Origin: Megasphaera elsdenii
Lineage (GTDB): Bacteria; Bacillota; Negativicutes; Veillonellales; Megasphaeraceae
Assembly (NCBI RefSeq): GCF_020539865.1
Contig: NZ_JAJBQV010000009.1
Location: forward strand, 1-64,000
DNA length: 64,000 nucleotides
Direction of reading: 5' to 3'
Every line of letters begins with the position of its first letter. Position 1 is the stretch's first letter. The translations under genes were made by a program, and so were the position numbers. The notes beneath the pieces were generated by a model, which saw only the letters and a program-made list of their open reading frames with translations, was not told where the DNA came from and did no database searches. Of this stretch, positions 1 through 8,258 are shown one piece after another.

Positions 1-84
1 GGGGAGTGCTCCTCCGAAAACGGCTCAAAGACCGTTGATTGAAAATACTTTTTTGTTCTCGCAGAAGTTCTAACTGCTATTGAT

Positions 85-146
85 ATTATACCACAAGCTC
101 GCCATTCATCCCCCACCTAAGAGGTGGGAGTCTTCTGGCGGGGCTT
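85..146 (-). mobile_element. possible IS200/IS605-type element end
   Basis: A GC-rich hairpin (CCCACCT/AGGTGGG, 112-128, loop AAG) is followed by a GGAGTCTTCTGGCGGGG stretch, the kind of structure seen at ends of IS200/IS605-family elements. On the minus strand an extended -10 (TGGTATAAT, rev. of 85-93) would drive transcription off the left edge. Homology between the two CRISPR leaders starts immediately to the right, at 147. The transposase is not in the window, so this is a weak call. It could instead be an ordinary terminator-like hairpin. Confidence 0.3.
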
Positions 147-223
147 AAGCGATAAAATTTTGATTAAATAAGAGTAGGCTGATGTAAGCTTAGGTAGAAA
201 GGATATTCGCACAAAAGGCTACT
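147..223 (+). promoter_or_regulatory. CRISPR leader 1 (copy of leader 2)
   Basis: This stretch aligns almost base for base with 8891-8970, the leader of the second array. Shared blocks include TTAAATAAGAGTAG, AAGCTTAGGTAG and GGATATTCGCACAAAAG, and both copies end in CTACT just before the first repeat. Leaders carry the pre-crRNA promoter and the signals for polarised spacer insertion by Cas1/Cas2-3. The 7-bp inverted repeat seen in leader 2 is not preserved here. Confidence 0.8.
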
Positions 224-311
224 GTTAACTGCCGAATAGGCAGCTTAGAAAACAGAATACGTGTCAAACGCATCGTCTTCAAAGTTAACTGCCGAATAGG
301 CAGCTTAGAAA
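224..311 (+). CRISPR. type I-F CRISPR array 1 (2 repeats, 1 spacer)
   Basis: Two identical 28-nt repeats (224-251 and 284-311) flank one 32-nt spacer (252-283). The repeat starts GTTAACTGCC and ends CTTAGAAA, with the type I-F hairpin CTGCC/GGCAG. The loop is GAATA here, against GTATA in array 2, so the two arrays have diverged. It points toward cas1 and shares its leader with array 2. Either it is a young or collapsed array, or most spacers were lost. Confidence 0.93.
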
Positions 312-360
312 GTTATCGATGGTAATCAATCTTGTGCTATTGCGAACCAGGTTTTGTATT

Positions 361-390
361 GTAGGGGCGTGCCGTGGCGCGCCCGCTATG
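361..390 (+). repeat. dispersed palindromic repeat, copy A
   Basis: GTAGGGGCGTGCCGTGGCGC followed by GCCCGCTATG. It resembles elements at 37048, 39387, 47574 and (inverted) 47698: GTAGGG, a short arm, a CGTGG core, then the complementary arm ending in CCCGC. This is a REP-like intergenic element. It sits between array 1 and cas1. Confidence 0.6.
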
Positions 391-523
391 GCCATGTGGA
401 AATACCCTAGGACGTGTTATCTGGGACAGTTCCTATGCACAAGGACACTGGCTGTGTGTGATTTTTATGGCACGTTTAAAACGTAACAAACGAATTATTA
501 TACGAAATGATGAAGGTGATGTC

Positions 524-1501
524 ATGACAAAAGCAGAAATTGAAGCATCGAATTTAAAAGTTATTCTACATTCCAAGAGGGCCAATATCTATTACCTGGA
601 AAAGTGCCGAGTCATGCAGAAAGATGGACGTGTGCTTTATCTGACAGAAGGGAAGCGGGAAAATCAGTATTGGAATATACCGATTGCCAATACGACGGTA
701 CTGCTGTTGGGAACAGGTACATCCATCACGCAGGCCGCTATGCGGATGTTAGCTATGGCGGGCGTCATGGTCGGGTTTTGTGGCAATGGGGGAACGCCGT
801 TGCTTTCCGGTGTGGAAATCGAATGGCTCAGTCCGCAGAGCGAATACCGGCCAACGGAATATGTGCAGGGATGGCTGTCCTTTTGGTTCCAGGCAGAGAA
901 GCGATTAGCGGCAGCGAAAGAGTTCCAATTGAAGCGATGCCAGTTCATCGAGCGGGTCTGGCAGAAGGACCGGGACTTGCAGAGCTGGGGTTTTTATGCA
1001 GATGACGATGAAATCGAATCAGCCATGCATCGATTCCACCAAGTGATTCGACAATCTGTGAATATACAACAGCTGCTGGCAGGCGAGGCAGTCTTTACGA
1101 AAGCGCTTTATAAATATGCGAGTGGATGTGTCAATAAGACGGATTTTGTTCGCCTTCATGATGCCCCTGCTGGTGACAAGGCCAATATCTTCCTGAATCA
1201 TGGTAATTACTTGGCCTATGGTTTGGCTGCGGTCACCCTATGGGTCCTGGGGATACCACATGGCTTTGCCGTCATGCATGGGAAGACGCGGCGCGGTGCC
1301 TTGGTCTTCGATGTTGCAGATCTCGTAAAAGATGCCATTGTCCTGCCGGGCGCATTCATCTGCGCCGAAGATGATCTTCGAGATCAGGAATTTCGTTCGT
1401 ATTGCCTGCAGAAATTCACGGAACACAAGGTTCTTGACTTTTTGTTCGACGAAGTGAAGCGCGTAAGTCAGCTGTGGGGAAAGGAGGGACCTGTATCATG
1501 A
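524..1501 (+). CDS. cas1: CRISPR-associated endonuclease Cas1, type I-F
   Basis: Integrase that, together with Cas2-3, inserts new spacers at the leader end of the arrays. The 325-residue protein has the I-F Cas1 start (LKVILHSKRANIYYLEKC) and the NIPIANTTVLLLGTGTSITQ block. The metal-binding residues expected of the family are E188, H252 and D263/D266 (VMHGKTRRGALVFDVADLVKD). I chose the ATG at 524 because GAAGGTGAT precedes it and the homologous N-terminus begins here. The frame is open back to 374 and an ATG at 467 is possible. Its TGA overlaps the cas2-3 ATG. Confidence 0.95.
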   Translation: MTKAEIEASNLKVILHSKRANIYYLEKCRVMQKDGRVLYLTEGKRENQYWNIPIANTTVLLLGTGTSITQAAMRMLAMAGVMVGFCGNGGTPLLSGVEIEWLSPQSEYRPTEYVQGWLSFWFQAEKRLAAAKEFQLKRCQFIERVWQKDRDLQSWGFYADDDEIESAMHRFHQVIRQSVNIQQLLAGEAVFTKALYKYASGCVNKTDFVRLHDAPAGDKANIFLNHGNYLAYGLAAVTLWVLGIPHGFAVMHGKTRRGALVFDVADLVKDAIVLPGAFICAEDDLRDQEFRSYCLQKFTEHKVLDFLFDEVKRVSQLWGKEGPVS

Positions 1502-4500
1502 TGGTACTGTTTACTAGCCGCAGTGAAAAGAAAGCCTTGTTGACGGTTCGCCGTATATTGGATCAATTTGCAGACCGCATCGGCAATGATACGTGGCAGA
1601 CCATTATGACCCAGGAAGGCGTACAGGAAGTCAGGACGCTCTTGCGCCGGAGTGCGACGAAAAGTACGGCAGTGTCTTGTCGATGGATTCGTTCGCGCAA
1701 TCGCAGCCAGCTTCTCTGGGTAGTAGGGAACCGCGATAAATTCAATGAAGATGGAATGGTGCCTGTCAATACAACGCGAAAAAATATCCTGCACAAGGAA
1801 TGGGAAGGCGGTTGGCTGTATTTGTCTGTGCTCAAAGCACTGGTATCTGTGGCAGCACTTTTTCACGATTGGGGCAAAGCCTCGGATCACTTCCAGCAAA
1901 AACTGCGGTCGTCATCGATGGAGAAAGACCCGTATCGTCATGAGTGGGTTTCTTGTCAATTGTTAGCAGCTATAGCAAATATCAGTGGAGACACGCAGAA
2001 TGATGATGCCTGGATACGCCTTTTTTTGGAGGGAAAGCTGAAAAAGACGACCTTGAAGAATGAGATGAAGAAACAGGGCGAACAGGCACATTCATTGCCG
2101 AGTATGCCGCCCATCATGCGTATGATCGCTTGGCTCATCCTGTCCCATCACCGTATGCCCGTGACGCGGAATGATATGGAGTGTAAAATGTGTGCAGAAA
2201 AGCCGCCCCTGTCGCTGGAAGGGCTTTTTTCGGCCGTCAAAGCTGGATGGGGGTATGAAGGCGTCGTTCCAGAAAAGAGAAATCCCTGTTTTTCCTTTTC
2301 GAAAGGGTTCTTGCTGGATGATGATGATTGGAATAAAGCGGTCAAAAAGTGGCTGGCACGGTTGCTTCGGGAAAAAGCACAGTTGCAGCAGCTATGCTCG
2401 GAAGCGAACTCAGCTCTGCGTCCACTCCTTTTATATGCGCGGGAAGCCTTGATGCTGGCAGATCATTTCGTCTCTTCCCAGAAGTGTCAGACAGATGTAC
2501 CGGTCGATGAGCAGAAGAAGGTTTTATATGCCAATACGGATGGAGATAAGCTCTGTGATAAACTATCCTCCCATTTGATTCGGGTGGCTGCGCAAGCTGT
2601 CAATATCGCGCACCAGTTGCCACTCTTTGCCAGTGAGATGGATGTGGCTGATACCGTGCGCTTCACACCTGCGAAGGCACCCTATCAGTGGCAGGATAAG
2701 GCAGTCCGCAAAATCCAATCGACCAAACAGGATGGGATGGAACAAGCTTGGTTTATCTTGAATATGGCAAGTACAGGCTGCGGCAAGACCACTGCCAATG
2801 CCAAATTGATGCAGGCCTTGTCACCAGATGGCAAGACCATGCGATATACGTTAGCCCTAGGGCTGCGCTCGTTGACACTCCAGACGGGTAGTGAATATCG
2901 GGAACGTATGCATTTGACAAAAGATGAATTGGCCGTAATCATTGGGTCTCAGGCCATTGCAGAACTGTATCACCAGAAACAGAAAGTGGATGATGCGGAT
3001 CCGGGGAAAGAATCATCTCGTTGCGAAATCGGCGGCTCTGGGGAAGAAGAACTCCTGGAAGACATGATTTCTTTTGAAGATAATTTCACGCATGAGCAGT
3101 TGAAGTATCTGGATATTTACCTGGATGGGCGTAAGAATCCGCAGGCGAAGAAAAATGGTGCTTTCCTGTTCAAACCCATACTGGTTGCAACTATCGATCA
3201 GATTATCCGTGCGACAGAGGTGTCGCGCGGCGGAAAAGGCTTGCTGCCCTTTCTTCGGATGATGTCATCGGATCTCGTCATCGATGAAGTAGATGATTTC
3301 TCGCCGGAAGATTTGACAGCCGTCGCCCGGCTTGTCCATTTAGCGGGCATGCTCGGACGCAATGTCATCCTGTCTTCTGCAACGATTCCACCGGACTTGG
3401 CACAAGGGCTGTATCAAGCCTACCAGGATGGCCTGTGCAGCTACAATGCATTCTCGAATCGCGCCAAGACGATGAACGCTGTCTGGGTCGATGAATTCCG
3501 TTCTGCATCTGCTGTGATACCATTGCAGCAGTCAAAGCAGTACGGGTTTGCTCATGAGAAATTTGTTGAGCAACGCGTCAAAAATTTACAGATGCAGGTC
3601 GTAAAGCGGAAGGCGTTCGTGATTCCTTGCCAGCCGCAGACAACGAAAGAAACATCATGGCAATTGTATGTTGCAGCAGCTAAGCAAGCCGTCCTGCAAC
3701 TGCATGACGCTCATCATGTAGTAGATGAGAAGACGGGCAAGGAAGTATCTTTTGGTCTCATGCGATTTGCGAATATCGATCCATGTGTTAATATGACTCT
3801 TTCCCTGTTGTCGGCTGATTGGCCGGAGGATACAGCGGTTTTCATTATGTGTTATCATAGTCGCCAGGTTTTGCTGCTTCGCCATGAGCAGGAAGCGTAT
3901 CTTGACCATGTCTTGCGCCGCAAGCAAGAACGCGGCGCAAAGGTGGCATTTCAAGATGTTGTCCTTCGCCGCCATTTGGACCATGGCCAGATGAAGCGGT
4001 GTATTTTCTTGGTGGTGGCTACTCCGGTAGAAGAAATCGGACGCGATCATGATTTTGATTGGGCTGTCGTAGAACCCTCTTCATATCGCTCGATTATTCA
4101 GCTGGCAGGGCGCGTCCATCGTCACCGCCCATGTCTGCAAGATGTATCGGTTCCGAATATCGGTGTCATGGAATTTAATTGGAGGGGGATGGTCGATTCT
4201 GGAAGGAACGCTGTCTTTTGCAGACCGGGCTTCGAAAAAAATCCGGATTATTTGTTGGATAGTCATGATATGAACAATCTGATTCCAGCCGATAATTGGA
4301 ACCATATCGATGCCATTCCCCGTGTACAGATTCCAAAACCGCTTCGTCCACATTCGAGGCTGATCGATTTGGAGCATCAGAGACTGGCAGACTGGCGCAG
4401 TCTCGATGACGAATATCCGGATACAGTGGGTGGTTGGCAGCAGACTGGCTGGTGGATGACGGGTCAACCACAGTATCTGTGCCCGTTCCGTGCAGGGATT

Positions 4501-4860
4501 CCGGATCAGAATCTGTGCTATCGCTATGATGCGAGGGAAGGGATGCTGGGTTTCTATAAAAGGGATAAAGGAGAATATATGCCATACGATGATATGTGCA
4601 ACCTGAGGCCATACCCTGAGGAGAAGCTGGATCTCTATAGAGAGCGATTCTGGCTGTCGCGTAATTATATGGCGTCGCTTCAGGCTCAAGTTGCCAGAAA
4701 ATCGTATTCTGATGAAGAAGAAGGAGAGGGACTGCAGCGGATATCAGAACGATACGGTCAGCTGGCTCTTCCGGCCTATGCAGATGAATCCGGCAGGACA
4801 TACTGGTATGATGATCAGCTCGGCGTGTTCCATACCTTATTAAATGAAAGAAAGGGATAG
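1498..4860 (+). CDS. cas3: Cas2-Cas3 fusion helicase-nuclease, type I-F
   Basis: Fusion diagnostic of type I-F, 1120 residues. The N-terminal ~95 residues are a Cas2 domain (RRILDQFADRIGNDTWQTI, LLWVVGNRDKFNE). Next is an HD nuclease domain (LFHDWGKASDHF, about residue 120) and a superfamily 2 helicase: Walker A STGCGKTT (~428), DEVDD (~597), SSATIPP (~627) and motif VI QLAGRVHRHR (~868). It degrades DNA marked by the Csy complex and joins Cas1 in adaptation. RBS AAGGAGG lies at 1481; the start overlaps the cas1 stop (ATGA). All motifs look intact, so the enzyme should be active. Confidence 0.96.
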   Translation: MMVLFTSRSEKKALLTVRRILDQFADRIGNDTWQTIMTQEGVQEVRTLLRRSATKSTAVSCRWIRSRNRSQLLWVVGNRDKFNEDGMVPVNTTRKNILHKEWEGGWLYLSVLKALVSVAALFHDWGKASDHFQQKLRSSSMEKDPYRHEWVSCQLLAAIANISGDTQNDDAWIRLFLEGKLKKTTLKNEMKKQGEQAHSLPSMPPIMRMIAWLILSHHRMPVTRNDMECKMCAEKPPLSLEGLFSAVKAGWGYEGVVPEKRNPCFSFSKGFLLDDDDWNKAVKKWLARLLREKAQLQQLCSEANSALRPLLLYAREALMLADHFVSSQKCQTDVPVDEQKKVLYANTDGDKLCDKLSSHLIRVAAQAVNIAHQLPLFASEMDVADTVRFTPAKAPYQWQDKAVRKIQSTKQDGMEQAWFILNMASTGCGKTTANAKLMQALSPDGKTMRYTLALGLRSLTLQTGSEYRERMHLTKDELAVIIGSQAIAELYHQKQKVDDADPGKESSRCEIGGSGEEELLEDMISFEDNFTHEQLKYLDIYLDGRKNPQAKKNGAFLFKPILVATIDQIIRATEVSRGGKGLLPFLRMMSSDLVIDEVDDFSPEDLTAVARLVHLAGMLGRNVILSSATIPPDLAQGLYQAYQDGLCSYNAFSNRAKTMNAVWVDEFRSASAVIPLQQSKQYGFAHEKFVEQRVKNLQMQVVKRKAFVIPCQPQTTKETSWQLYVAAAKQAVLQLHDAHHVVDEKTGKEVSFGLMRFANIDPCVNMTLSLLSADWPEDTAVFIMCYHSRQVLLLRHEQEAYLDHVLRRKQERGAKVAFQDVVLRRHLDHGQMKRCIFLVVATPVEEIGRDHDFDWAVVEPSSYRSIIQLAGRVHRHRPCLQDVSVPNIGVMEFNWRGMVDSGRNAVFCRPGFEKNPDYLLDSHDMNNLIPADNWNHIDAIPRVQIPKPLRPHSRLIDLEHQRLADWRSLDDEYPDTVGGWQQTGWWMTGQPQYLCPFRAGIPDQNLCYRYDAREGMLGFYKRDKGEYMPYDDMCNLRPYPEEKLDLYRERFWLSRNYMASLQAQVARKSYSDEEEGEGLQRISERYGQLALPAYADESGRTYWYDDQLGVFHTLLNERKG

Positions 4861-4886
4861 TCAGTCGAATCTGTTTCTGCTATAAT
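4858..4886 (+). promoter_or_regulatory. putative promoter of the creR-like guide RNA
   Basis: An extended -10, TGC-TATAAT (4878-4886), lies right after the cas2-3 stop, with a weak -35 (TAGTCA, 4858-4863) at 17-bp spacing. Transcription would start near 4893, a few bases before the first degenerate repeat, giving a stand-alone small RNA. Confidence 0.55.
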
Positions 4887-4892
4887 GAATTT

Positions 4893-4972
4893 AATAGCAT
4901 CTGCCGCACAGGCAGCTTAGTAAATATTTAAATACTGAGAAAACATAATCTGCCGTATAGGCAGCTCACTCA
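4893..4972 (+). ncRNA. degenerate mini-CRISPR: CreR-like Cas-regulating guide RNA
   Basis: Two decayed 28-nt repeats lie at 4896-4923 and 4945-4972. Both keep the Cas6f stem CTGCC/GGCAG, while the 5' GTTAA block has decayed in both. The first keeps a near-normal 8-nt handle, CTTAGTAA (4916-4923, normal CTTAGAAA); the second has lost it. The guide starts at 4924 (21 nt to the second repeat, 26 to its stem). It matches 5007-5032 at 21 of 26 positions; mismatches are at 3, 6, 12, 23 and 26, and 6 and 12 are positions that type I effectors leave unpaired. The target is preceded by CC (5005-5006), the I-F PAM, and covers the csy -35 box. CreR-class RNAs are known to direct Cascade to repress cas promoters; this instance is inferred. 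Confidence 0.75.
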
Positions 4973-5004
4973 TATGATTTTTCTTTAGGATTTTATTAAT
5001 AAAT

Positions 5005-5032
5005 CCATGTTAAAATATTGAGAAAACAAAAA
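5005..5032 (+). promoter_or_regulatory. putative CreR target (PAM plus protospacer) in the csy promoter
   Basis: CC at 5005-5006 acts as PAM, followed by a 26-bp partial match to the guide starting at 4924. The longest exact run is TGAGAAAACA (5019-5028). The site spans the -35 element at 5018-5023, so a bound Csy complex would block RNA polymerase. The seed mismatch at position 3 and the short guide should favour binding without Cas3 cleavage (inference). Confidence 0.7.
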
Positions 5033-5045
5033 AATGTGGTATAAT
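5018..5045 (+). promoter_or_regulatory. csy operon promoter
   Basis: -35 TTGAGA (5018-5023), 16-bp spacer, extended -10 TGG-TATAAT (5037-5045). The predicted start near 5052 gives a very short leader with the RBS AAAGGAGGG at 5052-5060 ahead of csy1. The effector genes therefore have their own promoter, separate from cas1-cas2-3. Confidence 0.7.
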
Positions 5046-5066
5046 GAAAATAAAGGAGGGATAAAT

Positions 5067-6266
5067 ATGGGATCCATAGCAACGTACATTGCCGACAAAG
5101 CGGCAAAAAAGGAACAGACCCCGGCAGAGTGGATACAAAAGAATCTACAGAATTTAGAGCGCTGTAGAGCTGTATCGCATATTGCTCGCTATACCAATCC
5201 GGATGTCGCAATCAGCATACATGATGCGAGCCATGCTGTTGGCCAAGGATATTTGACAACAGCCGACATAATAGCCGAAGATGATTTGATCGTAAATGGC
5301 GGTGCCGCCTATATGGCGTTTGCTTCATTCTTGGTAGGAAAATTCTCTCAAAAAGAAACGGCAGCAGAGCAAAAAGCAGATCTTGCGGCAAAGACGGCAT
5401 GGCAATACTTCCGTGAAGATTCACCGTTCATTCGCAAAGAGATTGAATCTTTAGGGGTTGAGTATGAACCACTGCGAGAGAAAATCCTTAAGATTCGGCC
5501 ACAGGAAGTGCCACAGATGACGGATACTCGTTTGCGGCAAGTGTACTTTCCGACAGGTGAAGATGACTATCATTTGTTGACAGTCATCCCGCCCGTGTCG
5601 ATGATGTTTTCTTTAACGGAGCAGGTTGAAACTTCATCATGCTCACAGAGAAGGTGCCGTGATAAAAAGTCAGAACATTACGGGGAATCATATTGCATAT
5701 TTCCGGATATCACACGTGCGGCATTCGGAGGATCGCAGCCTCAGAATATGAGCTGTCGGAATACATCCCTTGGAGTAGATGTTTTACCTTCACAACCACC
5801 GATACTCAGTGGACGAAAGATAAAATTGCCGAAGAGAAATTTCTTCTCTGATTCGCTTTATTGGCGCAGGTTCAGTGACACGTTATCTGATCTCGATGCT
5901 CTCTTTCGCGATCAGCGTCACAATCTTGCAATGCGAAAGCGGCGGGAGAATATTATCCTGGATTTTGTTGAAGCTATTTTGTACGAAGCAAATCGTCTGC
6001 AGATCCTTCCTGCTGGCTGGAGCAAGGAAACCGAGCTGTCAGATGAGCAGGCAGTCTGGCTGGATGAAGCCTATGGAAGCCAGCGACAGGCTGATATGGA
6101 TTGGATCTGGCCAGTCTGCTTGGACTTTGCTCGCTGGCTTGTAGATGCCCATAAAAGGTTCTGCCGTGAACAGAAGCGGAGTCTTATCGCGTTATCTGAT
6201 GCAGAGCTGCACTCCTTTGCATCGACGTTGGAGAGCGTCCTGAAGCAGGAGGTGAGAGAAGGATGA
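5067..6266 (+). CDS. csy1: Csy1 / Cas8f, type I-F effector large subunit
   Basis: Large subunit of the Csy surveillance complex. It recognises the PAM together with Cas5f and sits at the 5' end of the crRNA. The 399 residues are slightly shorter than the Pseudomonas protein (about 434). Assignment rests on the family N-terminal pattern (EWIQKNLQNLERCRAVSHIARYTN), on length, and above all on its position as first gene of the csy operon. The ATG at 5067 follows a strong RBS (AAAGGAGGG). The stop overlaps the csy2 start. Base composition is more A/T-rich than in the downstream host genes. Confidence 0.9.
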   Translation: MGSIATYIADKAAKKEQTPAEWIQKNLQNLERCRAVSHIARYTNPDVAISIHDASHAVGQGYLTTADIIAEDDLIVNGGAAYMAFASFLVGKFSQKETAAEQKADLAAKTAWQYFREDSPFIRKEIESLGVEYEPLREKILKIRPQEVPQMTDTRLRQVYFPTGEDDYHLLTVIPPVSMMFSLTEQVETSSCSQRRCRDKKSEHYGESYCIFPDITRAAFGGSQPQNMSCRNTSLGVDVLPSQPPILSGRKIKLPKRNFFSDSLYWRRFSDTLSDLDALFRDQRHNLAMRKRRENIILDFVEAILYEANRLQILPAGWSKETELSDEQAVWLDEAYGSQRQADMDWIWPVCLDFARWLVDAHKRFCREQKRSLIALSDAELHSFASTLESVLKQEVREG

Positions 6267-7228
6267 ATAGAATCAAAACGTATTTGCTGTTGCGGCATGT
6301 CAAGATTCATAATGCGAATGCATTCAGCAGCCCTCTCACGATTGGCTTCCCCGCCATGACAGCGTGGCTAGGTGCCATGCACGCGCTGGAAAGAAAGCTT
6401 CGGCAGCATGAAGCGCTGTCAGGCATTCGCTTGAAGAAATTGGCGGTCTCCTGTCATGACTTTGATTTGCAGACCTATAAGGGACCAGGTGACTATGTGA
6501 ACTCAGTGATTATCACCGCGAATCCCTTGCGAAAAAAAGGTGCTTCCTTTGAGCGGCCTCCGTTTATCGAAGAAGCGAGAGTCCATTTGACCGTGTCACT
6601 TCTCATCGCAATCGATGGGCTCATGCCGGACGCCTTCTCGATTTTTGAGGAGAAGGTTACAGAGGCTTTGGAGAGGATGAAGATTGCAGGCGGAGATATC
6701 CTTGGTTTTTCACCAATACGAGACGCTATAAATTTAACTTCGACGCGCCATTCCAGAATCCTCTTGGTGGATGAAAAAAATGAGGAAGACAAACGTCGTG
6801 CCATTCGCAGCCTCATGCCTGGGTATGTTCTGATAGAGCGTCGCCAGTTGTTGCAACAAAGACAAGAAAATCTCAATCAGCAGGATACCCTGCAGGCGAT
6901 GCTGGATTTGCTGGCTCTGTACTATGAATACGATGACGAACATGATACATGGAATGTACAGCCGCGCAAGGAAAAAGGCTGGCTGGTGCCGATTGTAACA
7001 GGCTTTAAAGGACTGACACCACTCGGCCACGTTGCGAATCAGCGCGATGCGAGTACGTTACATCGCTTCGCAGAACCTGTGCTGACCCTCGGCGAATTTA
7101 AGATGGCACATCGGTTTGAGTGTGTGGATGATATGATGTGGCAGTACCATTATGATGAAGATAAAGGTTTATACGTCTGTGTAAATGAGCAGATGGAATC
7201 AGATGAAGAAGCTAAAGGAGAGGATTAA
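6263..7228 (+). CDS. csy2: Csy2 / Cas5f, type I-F effector subunit
   Basis: Cas5-family RAMP protein that binds the crRNA 5' handle and pairs with Csy1 in the tail of the complex. The 321 residues match the family length (about 327). The N-terminal LLLRHVKIHNANAFSSPLTIGFPAMTAWLGAMHALER region, read in parts (SSPLTIGFPAMTAWLG, MHALERKL), is typical of Csy2. The start overlaps the csy1 stop (ATGA), indicating translational coupling, and csy3 follows after 2 bp. Confidence 0.93.
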   Translation: MNRIKTYLLLRHVKIHNANAFSSPLTIGFPAMTAWLGAMHALERKLRQHEALSGIRLKKLAVSCHDFDLQTYKGPGDYVNSVIITANPLRKKGASFERPPFIEEARVHLTVSLLIAIDGLMPDAFSIFEEKVTEALERMKIAGGDILGFSPIRDAINLTSTRHSRILLVDEKNEEDKRRAIRSLMPGYVLIERRQLLQQRQENLNQQDTLQAMLDLLALYYEYDDEHDTWNVQPRKEKGWLVPIVTGFKGLTPLGHVANQRDASTLHRFAEPVLTLGEFKMAHRFECVDDMMWQYHYDEDKGLYVCVNEQMESDEEAKGED

Positions 7229-7230
7229 TC

Positions 7231-8253
7231 ATGGCAAAATCAAGCACGAAAGGGTTAGCAACCGTATTGTCTTTTGAGAAAAAAATCGTTCTCTCAGATG
7301 GTTTGATGTATGGGACAACTTGGGAAGAGCGGCAGCAACAAGCGACAGCCCTGCCGTTGCACGAAAAATCTGTTCGCGGCACGATTTCCAATCGCCTGAA
7401 ATCGGCAGTTGCCAATGATCCTGCAAAGCTCAATGCAGAAGTCGAAAAGCCGAATCTGCAGACTGTTGATGCAGCATCGTTGACCATGGATCAGGATACG
7501 CTAAAGGTCACTTTTACGATGAAAGTCCTGCCGGGCGCAGCTGTTCCCGCAGCCTGCAATGTGGAAAACCACAAGGAAGAAATCTTGAAGATGGGGCAGC
7601 GCTATGCTGAGCAATACGGATTTGGCGAATTAGCTAAACGATATGCTTTGAATCTTGCTAACGGGCGATTTCTTTGGAGAAATCGCGTCGGCGCAGAAGA
7701 CTTGGAAGTGCAGGTAAAGGCTGGAAATACGCAGTGGTTGTTTCATTCATATGATTATTCCCTACAGAAGTTTGATTATGTTGACGAAAAGGTTGAAGCC
7801 TTATCGGAACAGATTGAGTCAGCACTGGATGGTAAGCTTCCGTACTTGCTGTTGGAAGTCACGGCGTTTGCTAAGATTGGCAAGGGACAGGAAGTATATC
7901 CAAGTGAAGAGCTCATTCTTGACAAAGGAAAAGGTAAGAAGAGCAAAGTACTATATGAAGTGAACGGTACGGCAGCAATGCATTCTCAGAAGCTCGGCAA
8001 TGCAATTCGCACGATTGATACCTGGTATAACGAATATGAAACGGGAAACGGTGTAGGTCCCATTTCTGTAGAACCATATGGGGCTGTGACGAATCTTGGC
8101 AAGGCGTTCCGCAATCCAAAAGAAAAATGCGATTTTTATACGCTGTTTGATAAGTATTCACTCGGTGCTGATTTTGACAGTCCGGAAGCTGCTCATTACG
8201 TCATGGCTATGCTGATTCGCGGTGGCGTATTTGGCGCAAGCGGAAAGGAATGA
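7231..8253 (+). CDS. csy3: Csy3 / Cas7f, type I-F effector backbone
   Basis: Backbone subunit; about six copies wrap the crRNA guide in the canonical complex. The 340 residues match the family (342 in Pseudomonas). Recognisable blocks are KGLATVLSFEKKIVLSDGLM near the N-terminus, NGRFLWRNRVGAEDLEV, and GGVFGASGKE at the C-terminus. RBS GGAGAGG lies just upstream. A shortened CreR-like guide would be expected to assemble with fewer Csy3 copies (inference). Confidence 0.95.
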   Translation: MAKSSTKGLATVLSFEKKIVLSDGLMYGTTWEERQQQATALPLHEKSVRGTISNRLKSAVANDPAKLNAEVEKPNLQTVDAASLTMDQDTLKVTFTMKVLPGAAVPAACNVENHKEEILKMGQRYAEQYGFGELAKRYALNLANGRFLWRNRVGAEDLEVQVKAGNTQWLFHSYDYSLQKFDYVDEKVEALSEQIESALDGKLPYLLLEVTAFAKIGKGQEVYPSEELILDKGKGKKSKVLYEVNGTAAMHSQKLGNAIRTIDTWYNEYETGNGVGPISVEPYGAVTNLGKAFRNPKEKCDFYTLFDKYSLGADFDSPEAAHYVMAMLIRGGVFGASGKE

Positions 8254-8258
8254 TAGGT

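Noticed and set aside
374..523. N-terminal extension of Cas1 back to 374
   Set aside because: The extra 50 residues include the palindromic repeat, have no Cas1 homology and no RBS; the family start coincides with ATG 524.
4893..5066. CreTA-type toxin RNA next to the mini-array
   Set aside because: No small toxin ORF with its own promoter fits; the space after the second degenerate repeat is filled by the csy promoter, and the guide match to that promoter fits a regulator (CreR) better than an antitoxin.
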